A stretch of DNA of 64,000 nt, taken from Rhopalosiphum padi (Eukaryota; Arthropoda; Insecta; Hemiptera; Aphididae). Below are positions 22,701 to 37,700 of the stretch, in pieces. Each line of letters opens with the position of its first letter. Positions within the stretch are counted from its first letter, which is position 1. The position numbers and the translations under genes were made by a program. The stretch is from NCBI RefSeq assembly GCF_020882245.1, contig NC_083598.1, forward strand, positions 74,653,714-74,717,713, in the 5' to 3' direction. The notes under the pieces were generated by a model that worked only from the letters and a program-made list of their open reading frames with translations, was not told the DNA's origin and ran no database searches.

Positions 22701-25700
22701 TATCGCATACCAAATTATATTATTCAAGAGTAGCCATGACATAATATTATACTCACGATAACTGTTGGTTCTTGATCGACAACTTCTCGTCGAACTTAAC
22801 CTCATCGGAGGAACACAACATCCTCTCCAACGTTAACAACTCCTTATCAGAGAGGGTGAGAAGAAGCTCTCTGATTTTCATTAATAATGACTACACAAAA
22901 AGTAATGCATTAATTTACACATCAAATAATATATCAACAAGTCTGATTAAGTTTTGTCGGTCCTATACAAGCATTATATTATTATATCGTAGGCGTTTAT
23001 TTTAAAGAGTCACTTTTTCTACGTTTCACGCAGTTAATTTGGTATTATGTCATACAGAGTACAGACATACAGTAAAAATTGTATTTTTGCTGTATACCTT
23101 TTATTGCGATATTGTATTAAACACCTGCAGCGATATACCAGTATACAGAATACACACAGCGTAAACACAAAATAAATACTCACTCGAAATGGACGGAACA
23201 TATCGGACATATCAGTGGCATTTTGGTCGAGGGATAGCGGCGACATGTAGGGATAAAATAACAGACCAGACACGATAGCCAAACGTGGAATGGTAAACAT
23301 AAGGGCAGGGTCGTAGTCGTCAACCATCTCTTGGGTCAGGAGACCTTTGACGAGTGCTCTAAAAGATACAAATATTGTGATCAAAATTAAAATATAATAC
23401 TATTGTTTTGATATATAGTAACTAAAAGTATTATGGTTATTTGTAAGATGCGCACGCTAAATAAAACCGTACAATTGTATTCTTATTTTTCGAAAAATAC
23501 TTTTTACTGTAATATGGTTTTATTTATTTATTTTTATCGCATGACGCACTTACCTCTGTAGGGTCTCAGAGAACAAGACGACTACGAGCTGCTGGAGTTC
23601 ATATTCATGGGCGGTCTTGACGGGAACCATCGCAGAAACATAACGCAACTCAAATTCAGCCAACAGATGATCAAACGTGCACAACGACGATATTAGGTTG
23701 CGCAGGCACGGCGGAGTTTGGTCACCGCAAAGACTCGCGTCCCTCAAGAGGCCTCGAACTCTTTCCAACGATTTAGTCAGTGCTCGGGCCAAAGGTCTCA
23801 TAGCTCCACTCTCGGCTTCACGGTTCATTATGCTCGACCCCGCGGATAGACACTATACGTATACACAAAAACATTAATAATAATGTATATACGTATACAA
23901 TATATCGCTAACAGTTACTTCTTTCGTATTATTATTTTTTTTATACCAACCTACTGTTTATTTACATTATAAACTGCGCAATAAAATTCGCATTAATAAT
24001 AAGTTTACTATATTTTTTTCCGAAATATTTTAAAATTATTTTATCTTCTTTAATTAGATTAGGTATATTATCGAATTTAAGTTTTTTAAATTATTACAAT
24101 ATAATTCATAATTCATAAAATTAAATAATTTCGAAATCCCGGTATGGCAATATTTCTATCTGTTACACAGATACATGTTAAAGCGTACAATCACCCATGT
24201 ATTGCATTACTATTATTACATATAGATGCATCATGCATATTATAATTGTTATAGTATTCTTGTACAACATAATACATTATACCAAATTATTATATTGTAG
24301 TATTTGTACATATTAGTAGTTGTGCATGACTACATTATAGACATTTTTTTTCGGACCGAAAAACAACAAATTAAATATTTTGATAATTTCGATTACGTTA
24401 TGGGAGACGGTTTTTCTTTTGTCCAAAATATACACTGAAAGTCACTCATGATAATAATAATGGTAGCATATAATAAATAATTACCTCAGCACCAAACCAC
24501 AGCTGTCCCGCCAGATTATCTTGAATTACGTCATCTGGAAATTTTACACGAAAATCACGGCTGGCCCGTTCACCGGGTATCAGTTCGTCCATAATTTTAA
24601 TACAAATAGTCAAGACCTAAAAACAATAAAAAAAAAAAAAAATTAAAACGGCCTTTATCATATACGTTGTAAAAATATAACTATAAATTAGGGCCAGAAT
24701 TTTGATGCAAATGCATTTTATTCTTTATAAGTAAACAACATTGCTTTCTAAGATAAAAATGTGTTAGGTTATAGGTGTTCGTAGTGGGTTGGCCGGGTAG
24801 AAATGGACATTTTTACTCACTTTGTCCTGACATTGTCGCAAATGGTTCACAAGGGCAGTACACCGCTGAGGGTCTTTTTTACCGTCGAAACTATCCAGTT
24901 CCGCCGCAACGGCATTCAATTCGTCATCAGCGTAAAAGAATTGCGCCAATAGCGAACGGTCTCCCTTCTGAAAACAAAATGTAACGTAAAATATAAAAAC
25001 AAATTTCATTTAAACACAATTGAAATTGTGCGGGATTTTAAATTTGTATACATTTAAAAATAAAATAGGTATGTCGTAGTTGTAGGTGCTAAAAAAAAAA
25101 AAGAACGCACTAACTAATCTTGAAACAACAACATTGTGTAATAATAACGTGGTGCGCGACGAGTTTACGTAATATTTTCTCCGCGTTAAATTTAATTATT
25201 AATTTTAAAACGTACCATTATTATTTCAACGGTCGACGAGTTGAACATAATTTTAATACCCCACTTTTGAATTTAATTAAGTAACAAAGAAAATGATATA
25301 TCTTTTATTTTTCGTCTCGACGGATAACAATGATAGTTGATACTATAGTTATAATAATTAGGGCTAGGGACTTCTAGGAGTTTGCATATTTTTAAATAAT
25401 CATTAAAAACATAGCTAAATAAATTATAAATTTATTTCATAGTAATAAGAGTGTATATTTAAAATGTATAAGTGCATATTTAGCAAATTTGACAATTATT
25501 TATGTAAAGGTATAGTTTTATAATTTTATAAAGGAAAACTTAATTTTAAATAGATGTTCTGGATCTGAGATACTAGTATGATAGTTTTATGTATAAAAGA
25601 TAAATATTTTGAAATCCGTGTTTGTGTTTTTCTTGCCGATCACTTGCATTGTTACTTATTGGTAGTTGGTACACCGCAATCGTGATTCAAAGAAAATAAA

Positions 25701-28700
25701 TAGGAAAATAAAAATAATAATAAACAATTTATAATTTTGCAAATTCTGCAAATATATATTATCTAAATATTAAAATAAAAAAATTTAATTCAATTCTATG
25801 ATATTTTTTTTAATGCATATTTTAAAGGTTTTTTAGGCCATTAGGGCATGAAGTCCCTAGCCTTAGTTATAATAAATGATACGCTATACATTTAAATGTA
25901 TTTTTTAGTTTTGTTGTCGTGTCGTTATTATCTTATTTTTTATCAAACCACTTGTATTATATTTACTTGGCAACGGCAAAAATGTTGTCGATATAACACA
26001 TTTAAACATAGATATTATACATCAACATAATAAGATGTAAGAGCGTAGAATAATAAAATATGAGAGAAGAAAACGGAATGAATGATTTTTTTCCTTCTAT
26101 TTAAAACAAAATATGTACACATGCGAGCAGGGGTGGCGCTAAATAGGGGCAAAGGTGGGTAAGTCCCACCCAAAATTTGATTTTGTCTCTCCATTACTCC
26201 CCCTATAATTTAATGTCAAAAATATATAAGTAAATAAATAAATTGTAAATCATTATTAATATATGAAATAGTATTAATTAATTTAAAGAGTTTTTAGACT
26301 TAAGTTATATTATTTTAAGTTTGACTGTTATATTCAAATTAAATATGCTATTTTTACACATTTAGAAATAAAAATACTCAATAAAGTTAATACTAACTGC
26401 ACATATTCTAAAATGTCATACACTAAAAAATAAAAAGTTATTTATTGTTACATACAAATAAAAGAAAACGGAAGGAATTTGAAATTTTACTGTAATACAT
26501 TGGTAATAATAATATAGTAGGTGTATTTTTTGATTATTTATTTAGAAACATAACATACCTATAATATTATACTCAAAACATGTTTAGCAATACTTTCCTG
26601 AAAATATGGTATAAACAAATTAACGGTTGATGGAGTAGCCAAATAAAAAATATCTGGCGCCGCCACTGCATGCGAGTAGTGTAATCAACTTCTAAAGGTC
26701 ATACAAATACGGTATTATACATTATTATAATTAATGTTCAATACGGATTTGTGTAAAGTATACAACATATCGTATACCTAGGTAATACGCAGTGCTTTCT
26801 CTAAGAACGAAAAAAGTTTATACATTTTATAAACCTACGTAAACAGTAGTATAATATACGATATACACCTCCTACTGAGCATAGACATGTCGTCAATGGA
26901 TTTCTAAACAAATAGCGTTATAGCGAAATTAAAGATATGAGTATAGTACCATAGGGCATAGGGTATACGTGATGTTAAAAACGGTTTCAATAATACGGAC
27001 CGTTACCAAGTAAAAAATCTGTGCGACGCGCGACGGGCGCCATGATTAAATGATCGCCACTTTGTAGGCGGGCGATAGGTGTGTTAAAAATATACCTTTT
27101 ACATAACGCCTGGACGTTTTCTCCGAAAATATTATTACAAGTATACGCGCCTCGTTAAAAACCGCAAAGAAAGTACTAGTACACCAACGGAGTAATATAA
27201 AAAGGTGGAATAAAAAATCTGACCAATTTGTTTGCACTATTATAGTGATGGAGGTCCCGCGCTGAAACGCTCGTCGTATACATATTACAATATTATATAC
27301 ATATATATAATAACGCAATACTTTCACTAAGCACCTGTTATTATATTCACGGCCACTATATATATTTATATACAATATACTTAACGCGATATATACTCTC
27401 GACCGACACTCTCTAATAAAAAACATAAATATTACCCTACGTGATCGTTGTCGTTTCCGTACACGACGACTATAATATTATAATATTATATCACCGGAAA
27501 AAATAAATTTCAACAGAATAATGTAAAATGTGTAGATACAGCGTCCATTTAAACAGCTACGCTAATTTTCAGTCATTGTATGTTTCTACAGAAGATATTT
27601 TCTTACCTATATAACATCACATTTATGCAATTTATTAAGTATTTATTTTCATCAACAAAAAGCAGAATACTTGTAGGTACAGACCATATTGATACCGCGG
27701 TAATACACTAATATAAATTTCCAACTTAAGCATTTAAACTTTAAATGATCACAGTAAAATGGCAAGAGGTATTTCTACTATTTCTTAAGAGTTAAAATCC
27801 ATTATAGGCTCGCTGCTAAACTTTAAATGTTTATTGATAAAAAAAATGAACTATGTACCTATTAAATCTCTAATATCAAAAAAATCTATATTTTACATGT
27901 AGTTCAAAGTATTTTGCATGCATATTATGACTTAAGAGAAAGATTATTAAAAAAACCTTTTACCTTTTTAAATTATTAAACACACAAAAACTGATTTGGA
28001 AAGTTAGTGTTGGCAACTAAACGTAACACTGTTTGTGGGTGTATAATATTTATACTATACATATTGGATACCGATTTACTAGATTATTTTGTTTGTTTTT
28101 ATAGTAAATCCAAGCGTCAAAAATTATTAAAACATGCGATAACACCACTATGATAATACTTGTAGCCATATATACAACACGCCATGCGCCTACAACATAT
28201 TATTTAGTATATAGTACTATATACCTAAACCTAACGAACCTAATTACAATATCACAAACCACAAATGTAGGCTAAGGCTATACAAAGCAGTACTATAGGT
28301 ACGTTTTGTCGCGAGACACACTTTCTTGATTCCTATACCCATTACCTATTATTATATTATATATATGTACCTATCTAATCTGAAATTTTCCGGAAAATCG
28401 AAGAAGGTTGCAGCCAACAAACGTGGCGTATCTAACACGAACACAATTTATTTTATCGCATACAAGTGTTAATTATTATATCATGTCGTTAGGTTATAGC
28501 AAAGTGAAATTTTCTCTAGCACGTTTTGTGAAATCAATAAGTGTAATATTATTCTGTAAACAGATTTATCTGATAACTGTAATAAACGTCATAGTAGATT
28601 AATCACTCAGAAATATAATAATTATAAATTTATAATATAATATGATGTTTTTGCACGATAATTGATAATAATTAAATTTATTTCGTTGTACATAACTTTG

Positions 28701-31700
28701 TTTTAATGATGGTTTTTTTAAATTAATTTATATACAATCAATAGCCACGTGAACCCAATTATTACACATTATACAATTATTATACATTATTAAAATGATT
28801 ACATAGTCAACGAAAACCGGTACCTACACTTATAAACAAACATATCATAACCCGGAGGGTTTTTTTCTATTAGATCATGAAAAATAAATATTATTCCCAT
28901 TAAAACAGCAATACAGTTTATGAACAACAATATCGAATAAAATCCATTACGTTAAGTTACATGAAAATATGGAATACAATGAATATTTGATTAAAAATGT
29001 CCAACAATAGATTACAAAATATAATAGTATTAGCGTATATTAATAATTGATAGTCTAGAATATTCCATTAAAACATTTAAATATATCTATCATATGGATT
29101 GAATAACTAATTTTCGTATTTGGAAATAATTCGAATACTTAACCCCTACAAAAATATTTGAACTATCTGTCTGTATTTAAATTATAACATTATAAATTAA
29201 AATACATCGATTCAGCAAAAAATTTTAGTTTAAAAAAAATATATGTCCTTGACGAAATGTTTTAGATTTATATAGGTACCTAAGTATTATACAATACATT
29301 TAACTTGTTTAGTTGTTATAAACGAGTATATACTTAGTATCTTAGTACCTACACCACCTTGGCCATCCTAATAGTTGAATTAAATTTGATTAGATTATAT
29401 AAGTTTATACTTAATTGTGATGTCTTAGTATCAGGTTGTTAATAAACACTTGGAAATAATAAAATCGTACAACAGTGTTCATGATTATATAAAAAAAAAA
29501 AAACTGCCGAAGTTAAAATTAAATTTATCATCACATATTTGATATTTCCGAAATTTGGCTCCAAGATCATTGTTTATCAATATACTAGATTATAGCAATC
29601 GACCACACAAAATACACAAATAATATACTATTAATTTGCGATTTAATTAAATTACAAATATTTTTTATGTATTTAACCAAATTCATTACACATACAGATT
29701 AGGCTGCCCCTTGTGTTAACTGTACATTATGGGAAATTTGGAAAACAAAGCATTCACTCTTACATTTTATATTATTATGCTTATTCTATAGGTACTCTTA
29801 ATCCAACAATAATAGGCACTTAGTGAATCTAGACTAGCAGGAAGATAATATATTTCAATTAAGCAATGAAAATTAAAGTTGATCGCAAATAAATAGTATA
29901 GTGTTGAATATGCTGTATACAGTTACATTTAGCGTGAATATAAATAGCATCGAAGAAATTAAATTATACATTTTAGATAACCTATTGTCATGATCTCAGA
30001 GTTTACTCCTAGTCCCTGATACTAAAAAACACAACATTATAAATCAAAGGCACCTACCACGATGCACGAACGTCGTACATAAATATTTTTATTCTGAAGC
30101 AAACGTAGCAGGACTGCATTATTCATTATGTTTGATTTACTTAATAATTGAACATCTATAATTACCAACTTATCATGTATAATTTATATTATTTTTTACC
30201 CTGTTTTTACTTGTATTAAGTATTTATTATTTAAATGAATAATCTGTTCATTATACGAACGACTAATACGATAATAGGTACATATTATATATTGATGAAT
30301 ATCATGAAAAAAAAAAACTGAAATTATGTGTTGATTTTTTTTACTTCTGTGTTTTAATTAGTTATTGAACGGCTATTACAGGATTATCAACAACTATAGG
30401 AGTACTAGGGACCCAAGCAATAGTTATCGCGCAAACGCAGTTTTCGTTTGGAATACAACATAATACAGTATTCAATAATCGGTACACGTATAGTGTTTCT
30501 CTGTGATCAAACCAGTGAAATGGTAGTAATATTAAATAAACAAACTTGGAATGATAATATTTAGCAATAATACAAATAAACGCGTATAATACAGCAGACA
30601 GGTTTAACCTATAGAATATAAACTATAATATTATAATATTGAAATAACGAGTGTATTTTCGCCTTTACACAGTAACTATAATATGTTTGAAGGTAGATCT
30701 AATAGGTAGCTGCCATACCTATTTAAATAAATAAATGCGCATTTACTTTGAAGTATATTATTATTTTAATAATAATAAAATGACTAATGCACAATACTAT
30801 TATTTGCCAATGGTTTGTAATGTAACAAACAAAGCTTAAGATAATTGTTTTTCTTTTCATAGTTGGTACTTAGTAAAATACCCACATAGATAATCTTGTA
30901 TTTGGTAAGTTAGAATTTTCCGATAAAACTTCTAAAATAGGCACATAACACTAAAAAATGCATTATTTAACCTGCAAAGTATAAGTATGATGATTATTTT
31001 TAAACTAGTAAAAGACATATGAGGACAAAACAACTAAATTGCAAAGAATGAACAATTAAAAATGTTCACATTATAGGAGAAATTAAACAAACTCCATTAT
31101 ACTATAGTACACACAGTAATTACGATTAGCTTGGTTGACCTCTCATATGGTATTTTCACAATTGTTTCTATACACTAACACTAATGTAACTATAGAACAT
31201 GTATATAGGTAAATGAGAACATATGTTGTAAAATAATAGTGGGTACTGGGTACATATGTGTTCAATAATAAAAAGACACCTTAATAGGAAAAAATATAAA
31301 AAAATGTATACTATAATATAAACATACCTAACACACGTGAATGTACTTACCAACAGTTTTGTCAATGTATCAGAGCAATAACAACAGGATAGGTATTGGC
31401 CATTTAATTTTAACTAATAGACTACTTAATCTATACCTATTACATTTTGAATTATAATATGGTATCCCCCATGAACAGCTATCGTGTTTCGGCCCTCATA
31501 GTTTGCATCCGTTTTCAGCTATATAACACAATTTTTTTTTCATCGCGACTACAATAGGTACCAATTCTATGGAACAAAGATGATAGTAGCAGTAATTATT
31601 ATGATAATAACCCTTCTGTGTGAACTTGAATACTACAACAGTGCATAGTTATAATGTAAATTAGAAGTTGATCTTGAATACCTACTAAACTAAATAATAA

Positions 31701-34700
31701 ACACTAAAAACTGACATTCATTATACTTATATGTCTTGTATGATTTTACAAATATCTGTACGATTATAAGGAACGTCATTACTCTGCGTAATATCATTAA
31801 TCAAAGTTATTAAAAAAGCCACATATTAAAAAATGAAATAATAACGCACTTATAAACAAATAAAAAATTCTTAAGAAACACATTAATTAAATTGTTTCAA
31901 TTTAAGGATAATAATATAGGTACTGAATTGTATTGATAAAAACAAATAACATAACGTATCCCAAACATGGGCAATTAGTATTGTACAAAACACTTATGAA
32001 TTTAAATAAAGCTAACAAATTAAATTTTATCTATATTGTTTACATGTGCAACTTGTGCACATTCTATATAAGTAACGTTTCTCTCTATACTATTTCACAT
32101 AATAATTTGAATAATAATCACACAATATACGATATACCAACATCATCTCAAGGATTTGAATATATTTATAATACCTAGGTATCTACATAATATAATATAT
32201 ATATATATATATATTTCAATAGTCCGAAAATAATAATAATACAAAAGTAAGCAAATGGGTATCATTCTGCTGTACATTAGGGTGTTGAGTGGGTCACTGT
32301 TATGAATGTATTAAATTTGAACTCGATGATATTGTACACGAAACACGATTCTGAACGGAGAAGATCTAAGTATATTTCATGATATACCTATAGCTATTAA
32401 AGTTATTTTTTAATTATAGTTTATTTTCCCAAAATATTTCATTTAAAAAATTATTATTATTATTATTATTATAATAATAATAATATATACTATATTTTAT
32501 AATATATAATAACAGCTTTCTCTAAATACCATAAAACAATAAATGCAGATTGTCCGTGGTAAAAATAGATAAAATCTTAAAAAAATTAAAAATATCATTG
32601 CATACAGAAAAATTCATAATAATATAATAAACGTAAAAGTTTCAAGTACCTACCCACAAAATAGTGTTTTTAAATTATAACAAAATAATTAAAATCGTCA
32701 TCAGACGTTAAAATTTAAAATACATAATTGTATTCAAATTTAAACTTAAATTGTATCGTATAAAAAGAATTAGAATATTTTGAAAATTATACTATGGTAT
32801 AGAAAAAGAAAATATAAATATTTAATGAAAATGTCAAGTAGATACTGTTATTTGTTTTTGAATTACAAAAAAATACAAAAATCGTTTGGGAAGAAATAGT
32901 TATTATACGATTGAATACATGTATATTTTAAATTTAGTAATAAAAAAATTAATTTGACTTTTCGCTAAAATTTGTTTTTTAAATAGGTCGTTTATCCTTA
33001 ATTATTTATTTTTTTCCCCCGAATATATAAAAAATTATAGAGAATTTTTAATTTTGGACTCTCTATAAAGTACAAACTAAATCCAATTTGCTATTTAAAA
33101 CCACCCTCGACGTTGAAAATCAAAGCATATTTTATCGACTACCATAAGAATTTAAAATTATAAATAACATAATGTTTAGCCAAAAGTAATTTCAGCCCAT
33201 AATCAGAAGTCACAACAACCAGGGCCATATTTATACCATTAGGCAGGATAGGCAACTGCCTATGGCCTCCGTTATTAGAGAGCCTCTGATTTTTATGAAC
33301 CTAATTTTGTTTTTTTTAAGTACTACTTTCATAATATAAAATAAATATAAGAAACATATATTTAATATTTCAAAAAAATAAAATAATTAACCCTTATCAG
33401 CGTAAAATGTAAATGAAAATAATAGGTACCTACAAGAAATTTGTAGTCTGTAGAGGTAAAAAAATGTATAACATTACAATTATGTATGTGAAAATGTATT
33501 AGTAGGTAAATACTAAATTGTAATAAATTATTATTTTGTTGTATACAACTCATCTGTGGAAGAGAGGGGGGGCTATGTCGATATGCCTATATACGCTACT
33601 GTTGACAATAAGGAACCACATTTTTTATTTTTCCTAAGACCACAAAATACCTAAATTAGGCCCTGACAACAACGATATATTTTCTAACCCTAAAATCAGA
33701 CTTACAATATTTACTTAATAAATGTCTGGTAAAATGTATAGTTAAGATAAGAAAGAATAATATTTTAAATTCTGAGATTTGCTACAGTGCATAACATAAA
33801 AGCATACTTTTTTTAAATGAAACAATCTAAGATAGGTGCCAATCCATAAATTTTATATTAGTTCGTGTAAACATAACAAATATTAATTTGCTAAACTTTT
33901 GATGAGAAACCAATTGACCTTTCACCATTCCACAAAATAGCCTTTGTTTTTATACTCAAGTACTACTTAAAAACTACTATGTTTTATATTTAAAAAAAAT
34001 ATGGGACGAAAGCTACAACAAAAACAAGCATTTAAGTTTTTTTAGAGATAATAATAAATGGTGTTAACTCTGCTGGACCTTACCAAGAGAACATAGTCAT
34101 ATATTATGGTAGAGCAGCCTTCGTTTTAATTTTATACAACAATTAATTAAAATGTATTTATTTATTTCAGGTTCATAATATTTATTCCTAACGTGATTTT
34201 AATTTTGAAACTGCAATATAATGTTGGTGCCAGTTTCGTATTTTGTTTAAATATTAATACACAAAAAATTTACTTAAACTCGTAGAATTAGCTGAATAAC
34301 CTTCACAAATTGTCATCTATCAATAGACACACATTATATATTATATTATAGAATTGTAGATATTACATTCAACTTCGGGATGACCTTGGTACGGTAAGCA
34401 TGTATTATGTATAGATCCATACATATTGCATACCTATATGGATGAATCTATAACGTAATAATGTAATATAAAGAATCTGTTCGTAAAGATAAGAAAAACA
34501 TAAAAATAAAATTAAAAATAAAATATTTGAACTTGAAAAAGTTCGATGTACTAAATTAAATTCGTTAACATTTAAAATAATATTATATCAAATCAATCAA
34601 ATTCATTAAAGAAAGTTATTATACAAAGTAGGTAGATAGATAAATTAAATTAGTTTAAATGTGAATAATACAATTGGTGTTTTATAAGAATATAATAACA

Positions 34701-37700
34701 TTAATATAACTAGGGAACGGATTTAAATGTGAAATGCATTTTTTCTGAATGTCCAAAAACATTGCTTTCCAAGCATAAAGTTCATTTCATACATCAAGGA
34801 ATTAAAAAATGTAACTTTTATTTTACATTTCTTATGTTTTTAAGTCATTTTTATAAGGGAATTGATAAAATTCGATAAAAATTAAGCAGCACCTGATTAT
34901 ACCCGTGCATATTTTAACATATAAGTTGGTGGCACTAAAAAAAAAATATTAGTACCACCATGCGGTTAATGAATGTGCCTTGTACCCCATGCCTTATGTC
35001 CCGAGACAAATATAATTATTATTATTATTTCCTTATTGCTTATAGTGTTAGTGGAACCTAGTAAAAAATTTTTAAAATATGCTTTGGATTATACAGTCCT
35101 ATTATGAAACACGAGGTAAAAGTGTAACGAATGTATCTATCTAATTGTATGTTCATTTTTGGAGTAAAAAGATAGAAGAACTAAATAAAAATGATGAAAA
35201 TGATACGAGTAAGGAATAAAAATGTATGTAATTAAATACATTTTTTCGATGTTAAAAATAATTTTTGTTATGAATGCATTAAATCGTATTTTTTTAAGGC
35301 ATTTTTCTTGTTTTTTAGAGTATACAAATCAGTTACTTATAAATAACATATGGTACAGGTTAATAATATGTATTAGGTAGTATTGTTTATGGAATAATAC
35401 AAATACTTCTAGCAGTTTTGTAATAATAAATAAATGGTATATTTATTAAGCAGCGTTAAGCAGGTAGATACTCGAATAAAAATATATCATTCCATTTAAT
35501 TACCGAACAATAGGGAAAAATCAGATGTCATATTCACTGTTTAGATAGTAACGTTATTAATGATAGTTGATAAATAACAAATATTTTTGAGTTTAAAAAT
35601 CGTGATATTTTGAGTAATTTATCTATGAACCATTAAGTCATGGTCTAATTAATAAATATGTCAACATTAAAACAAAGTAAAATTATTTTTTTGATTCTTT
35701 TATAATTTTGTATTGTTACAACTTAAAATAAAGTCGTCGCACCTATCAACCTTTAACAACATGAAGAAACAAAAATACAAGGTAATTTCCTTGTGGAAAA
35801 AATTTTACCTAACGGTTTTAATTGGATTTCAGATTCAAATACATTGGTTTGATCAAGGATGCTATTATTTCTGTTGTTTGTTGTCCTTGTATAATAGGTA
35901 GGTACTTAATAAATATATATTAGGTATACACTTAAAGAAGTCTAAATACAAATAATAATTGCCTAGAGACATAGTCATAAGGTAAAATGTACATGAATAT
36001 TTAATATTTCGGAAGTTTAAATTAGGCCTAACACTCAAGAGAATAAATTACAGGAAGCGCGTAAAACACAATGAAAATTAAATATGTAATGAATAGGAAC
36101 ATACTTTGTATTAATAAAAACGATACAAAATTATGTTACCTACCTATTATGTTACAATTATCGATAATAACAACCATAAAATATTTTCTGCGCGATCTCG
36201 TAACTAATTATACATAGATACAATATACAAATACGTACTTAAATTTAAAATCAATAATAGGTATGTACGTTTGTACCACATAATATGTAATTCTAAACTA
36301 TGTTCAACACATTTAAAATCCAATTTTTGTTCAATACATTTTTTAGCGATAAAAACCCGTTTTACGTCATATAATAAATGGCATATTTTATTTTAACCCA
36401 AATTAATATTAATATGAAAATATAATATAATTGAACCATTAATTGTTGTAATAATTAAATTTTAAATTTCGAAACCAAAATTCATTTTCACTCAATACTT
36501 AGTTATCATTGATTTTGACAAATGAAAATGGGCATAATAAATTATGTAAAAACCACGAGTTGTCCTTGAGTAAACACTTTGTTATTTTTTTTTTATCACA
36601 GATCAATGATTTAAGATAGCATAAAATAAATAACAATTGTATAAAGTCTAACTATAATAAATGATAAATCTAGACACATACTGAAATTGTAATTTTAATA
36701 ATTTGAATACAAACCCTTACCTATATCAATTAACAGTTTACATTTTGAATACAAAATTGAAGTGTTTCTTGTATACTAAATGACATATATTTTACAATAC
36801 CAGGGCCACCACAAGGACAAAGGCAATAAAAATGGGAATTGAGATTGTTTTTTCTACTTTTAAGATTTTAAAACCTTCTAAAAAAAAAAATTCTTTTTAA
36901 AATTGATTAAGTATTAAAAGATCAAAACTTCCTTAAATTGTTTTTATTTAGTAAATACTAGATGTAATAAATTAAATAAATTAATGGTTTAATTAAAGTA
37001 TCAACCTACCTACCTTAGTTATATCAATTATAAATTCAAAGTTAATAATACTACAAATTAGGTATTACTTTATTTCTATGAACCAGACTCGGTAGTAATG
37101 AATATTTTTTTATATGTAGCAGACATAGTTTTTTTCCAGAATTTTTTCATCTACACCTTGCAATTTTAAAACATTTTTAAATTTCAATAGAATCAAATTT
37201 ATTTTTTACATTAAAATTAATTCAATCTAACTAGATGTATACCTACAAAAAAATGTACTATATAAACTGTTCAAAAATAAAAATTAGACAATAGCTACTT
37301 GTACTTACGCAGTCATGATTATATGATGGTACAAAGTACAAAGTATTATCAATCACTAATAATAATTTCCATTATATTGCTGCAATTATTGATAACTAAT
37401 AGGTAGTGGTTTATTCTTTGTAAAAATTTATAATAGATAATAATTTTCACCTAGATTAACTTAAAAATTTTAAGAAAAAGTAAAAAACCTCAAAAAAAAA
37501 CCTAAATATTTGAAAATAGAGTACCATTTTTATATAAGTAGGTAAATATGTATCAATATATTTTTAAATCATTTTAAACAAAGTAGATAGAGGTTACTTA
37601 CTATCTAACTTTGTTCTAAACTTATTATATAAAAACCAACGACAAGAATAGTAAGATCATATTTTTACGAGTTATGCTTATTAGTTATTACCAATAACTC

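Noticed and set aside
21656..22761. Several long plus-strand frames opposite Lst2 exon 7
   Set aside because: They overlap a 1-kb GC-rich, low-complexity coding exon on the minus strand, contain repetitive Thr/Ser/Arg translation and have no family features; they are shadows.
27046..27426. 126-codon minus-strand frame in Lst2 intron 1
   Set aside because: Composition resembles translated non-coding DNA, no motif, no initiation context; coincides with the CpG-rich patch that lowers stop frequency.
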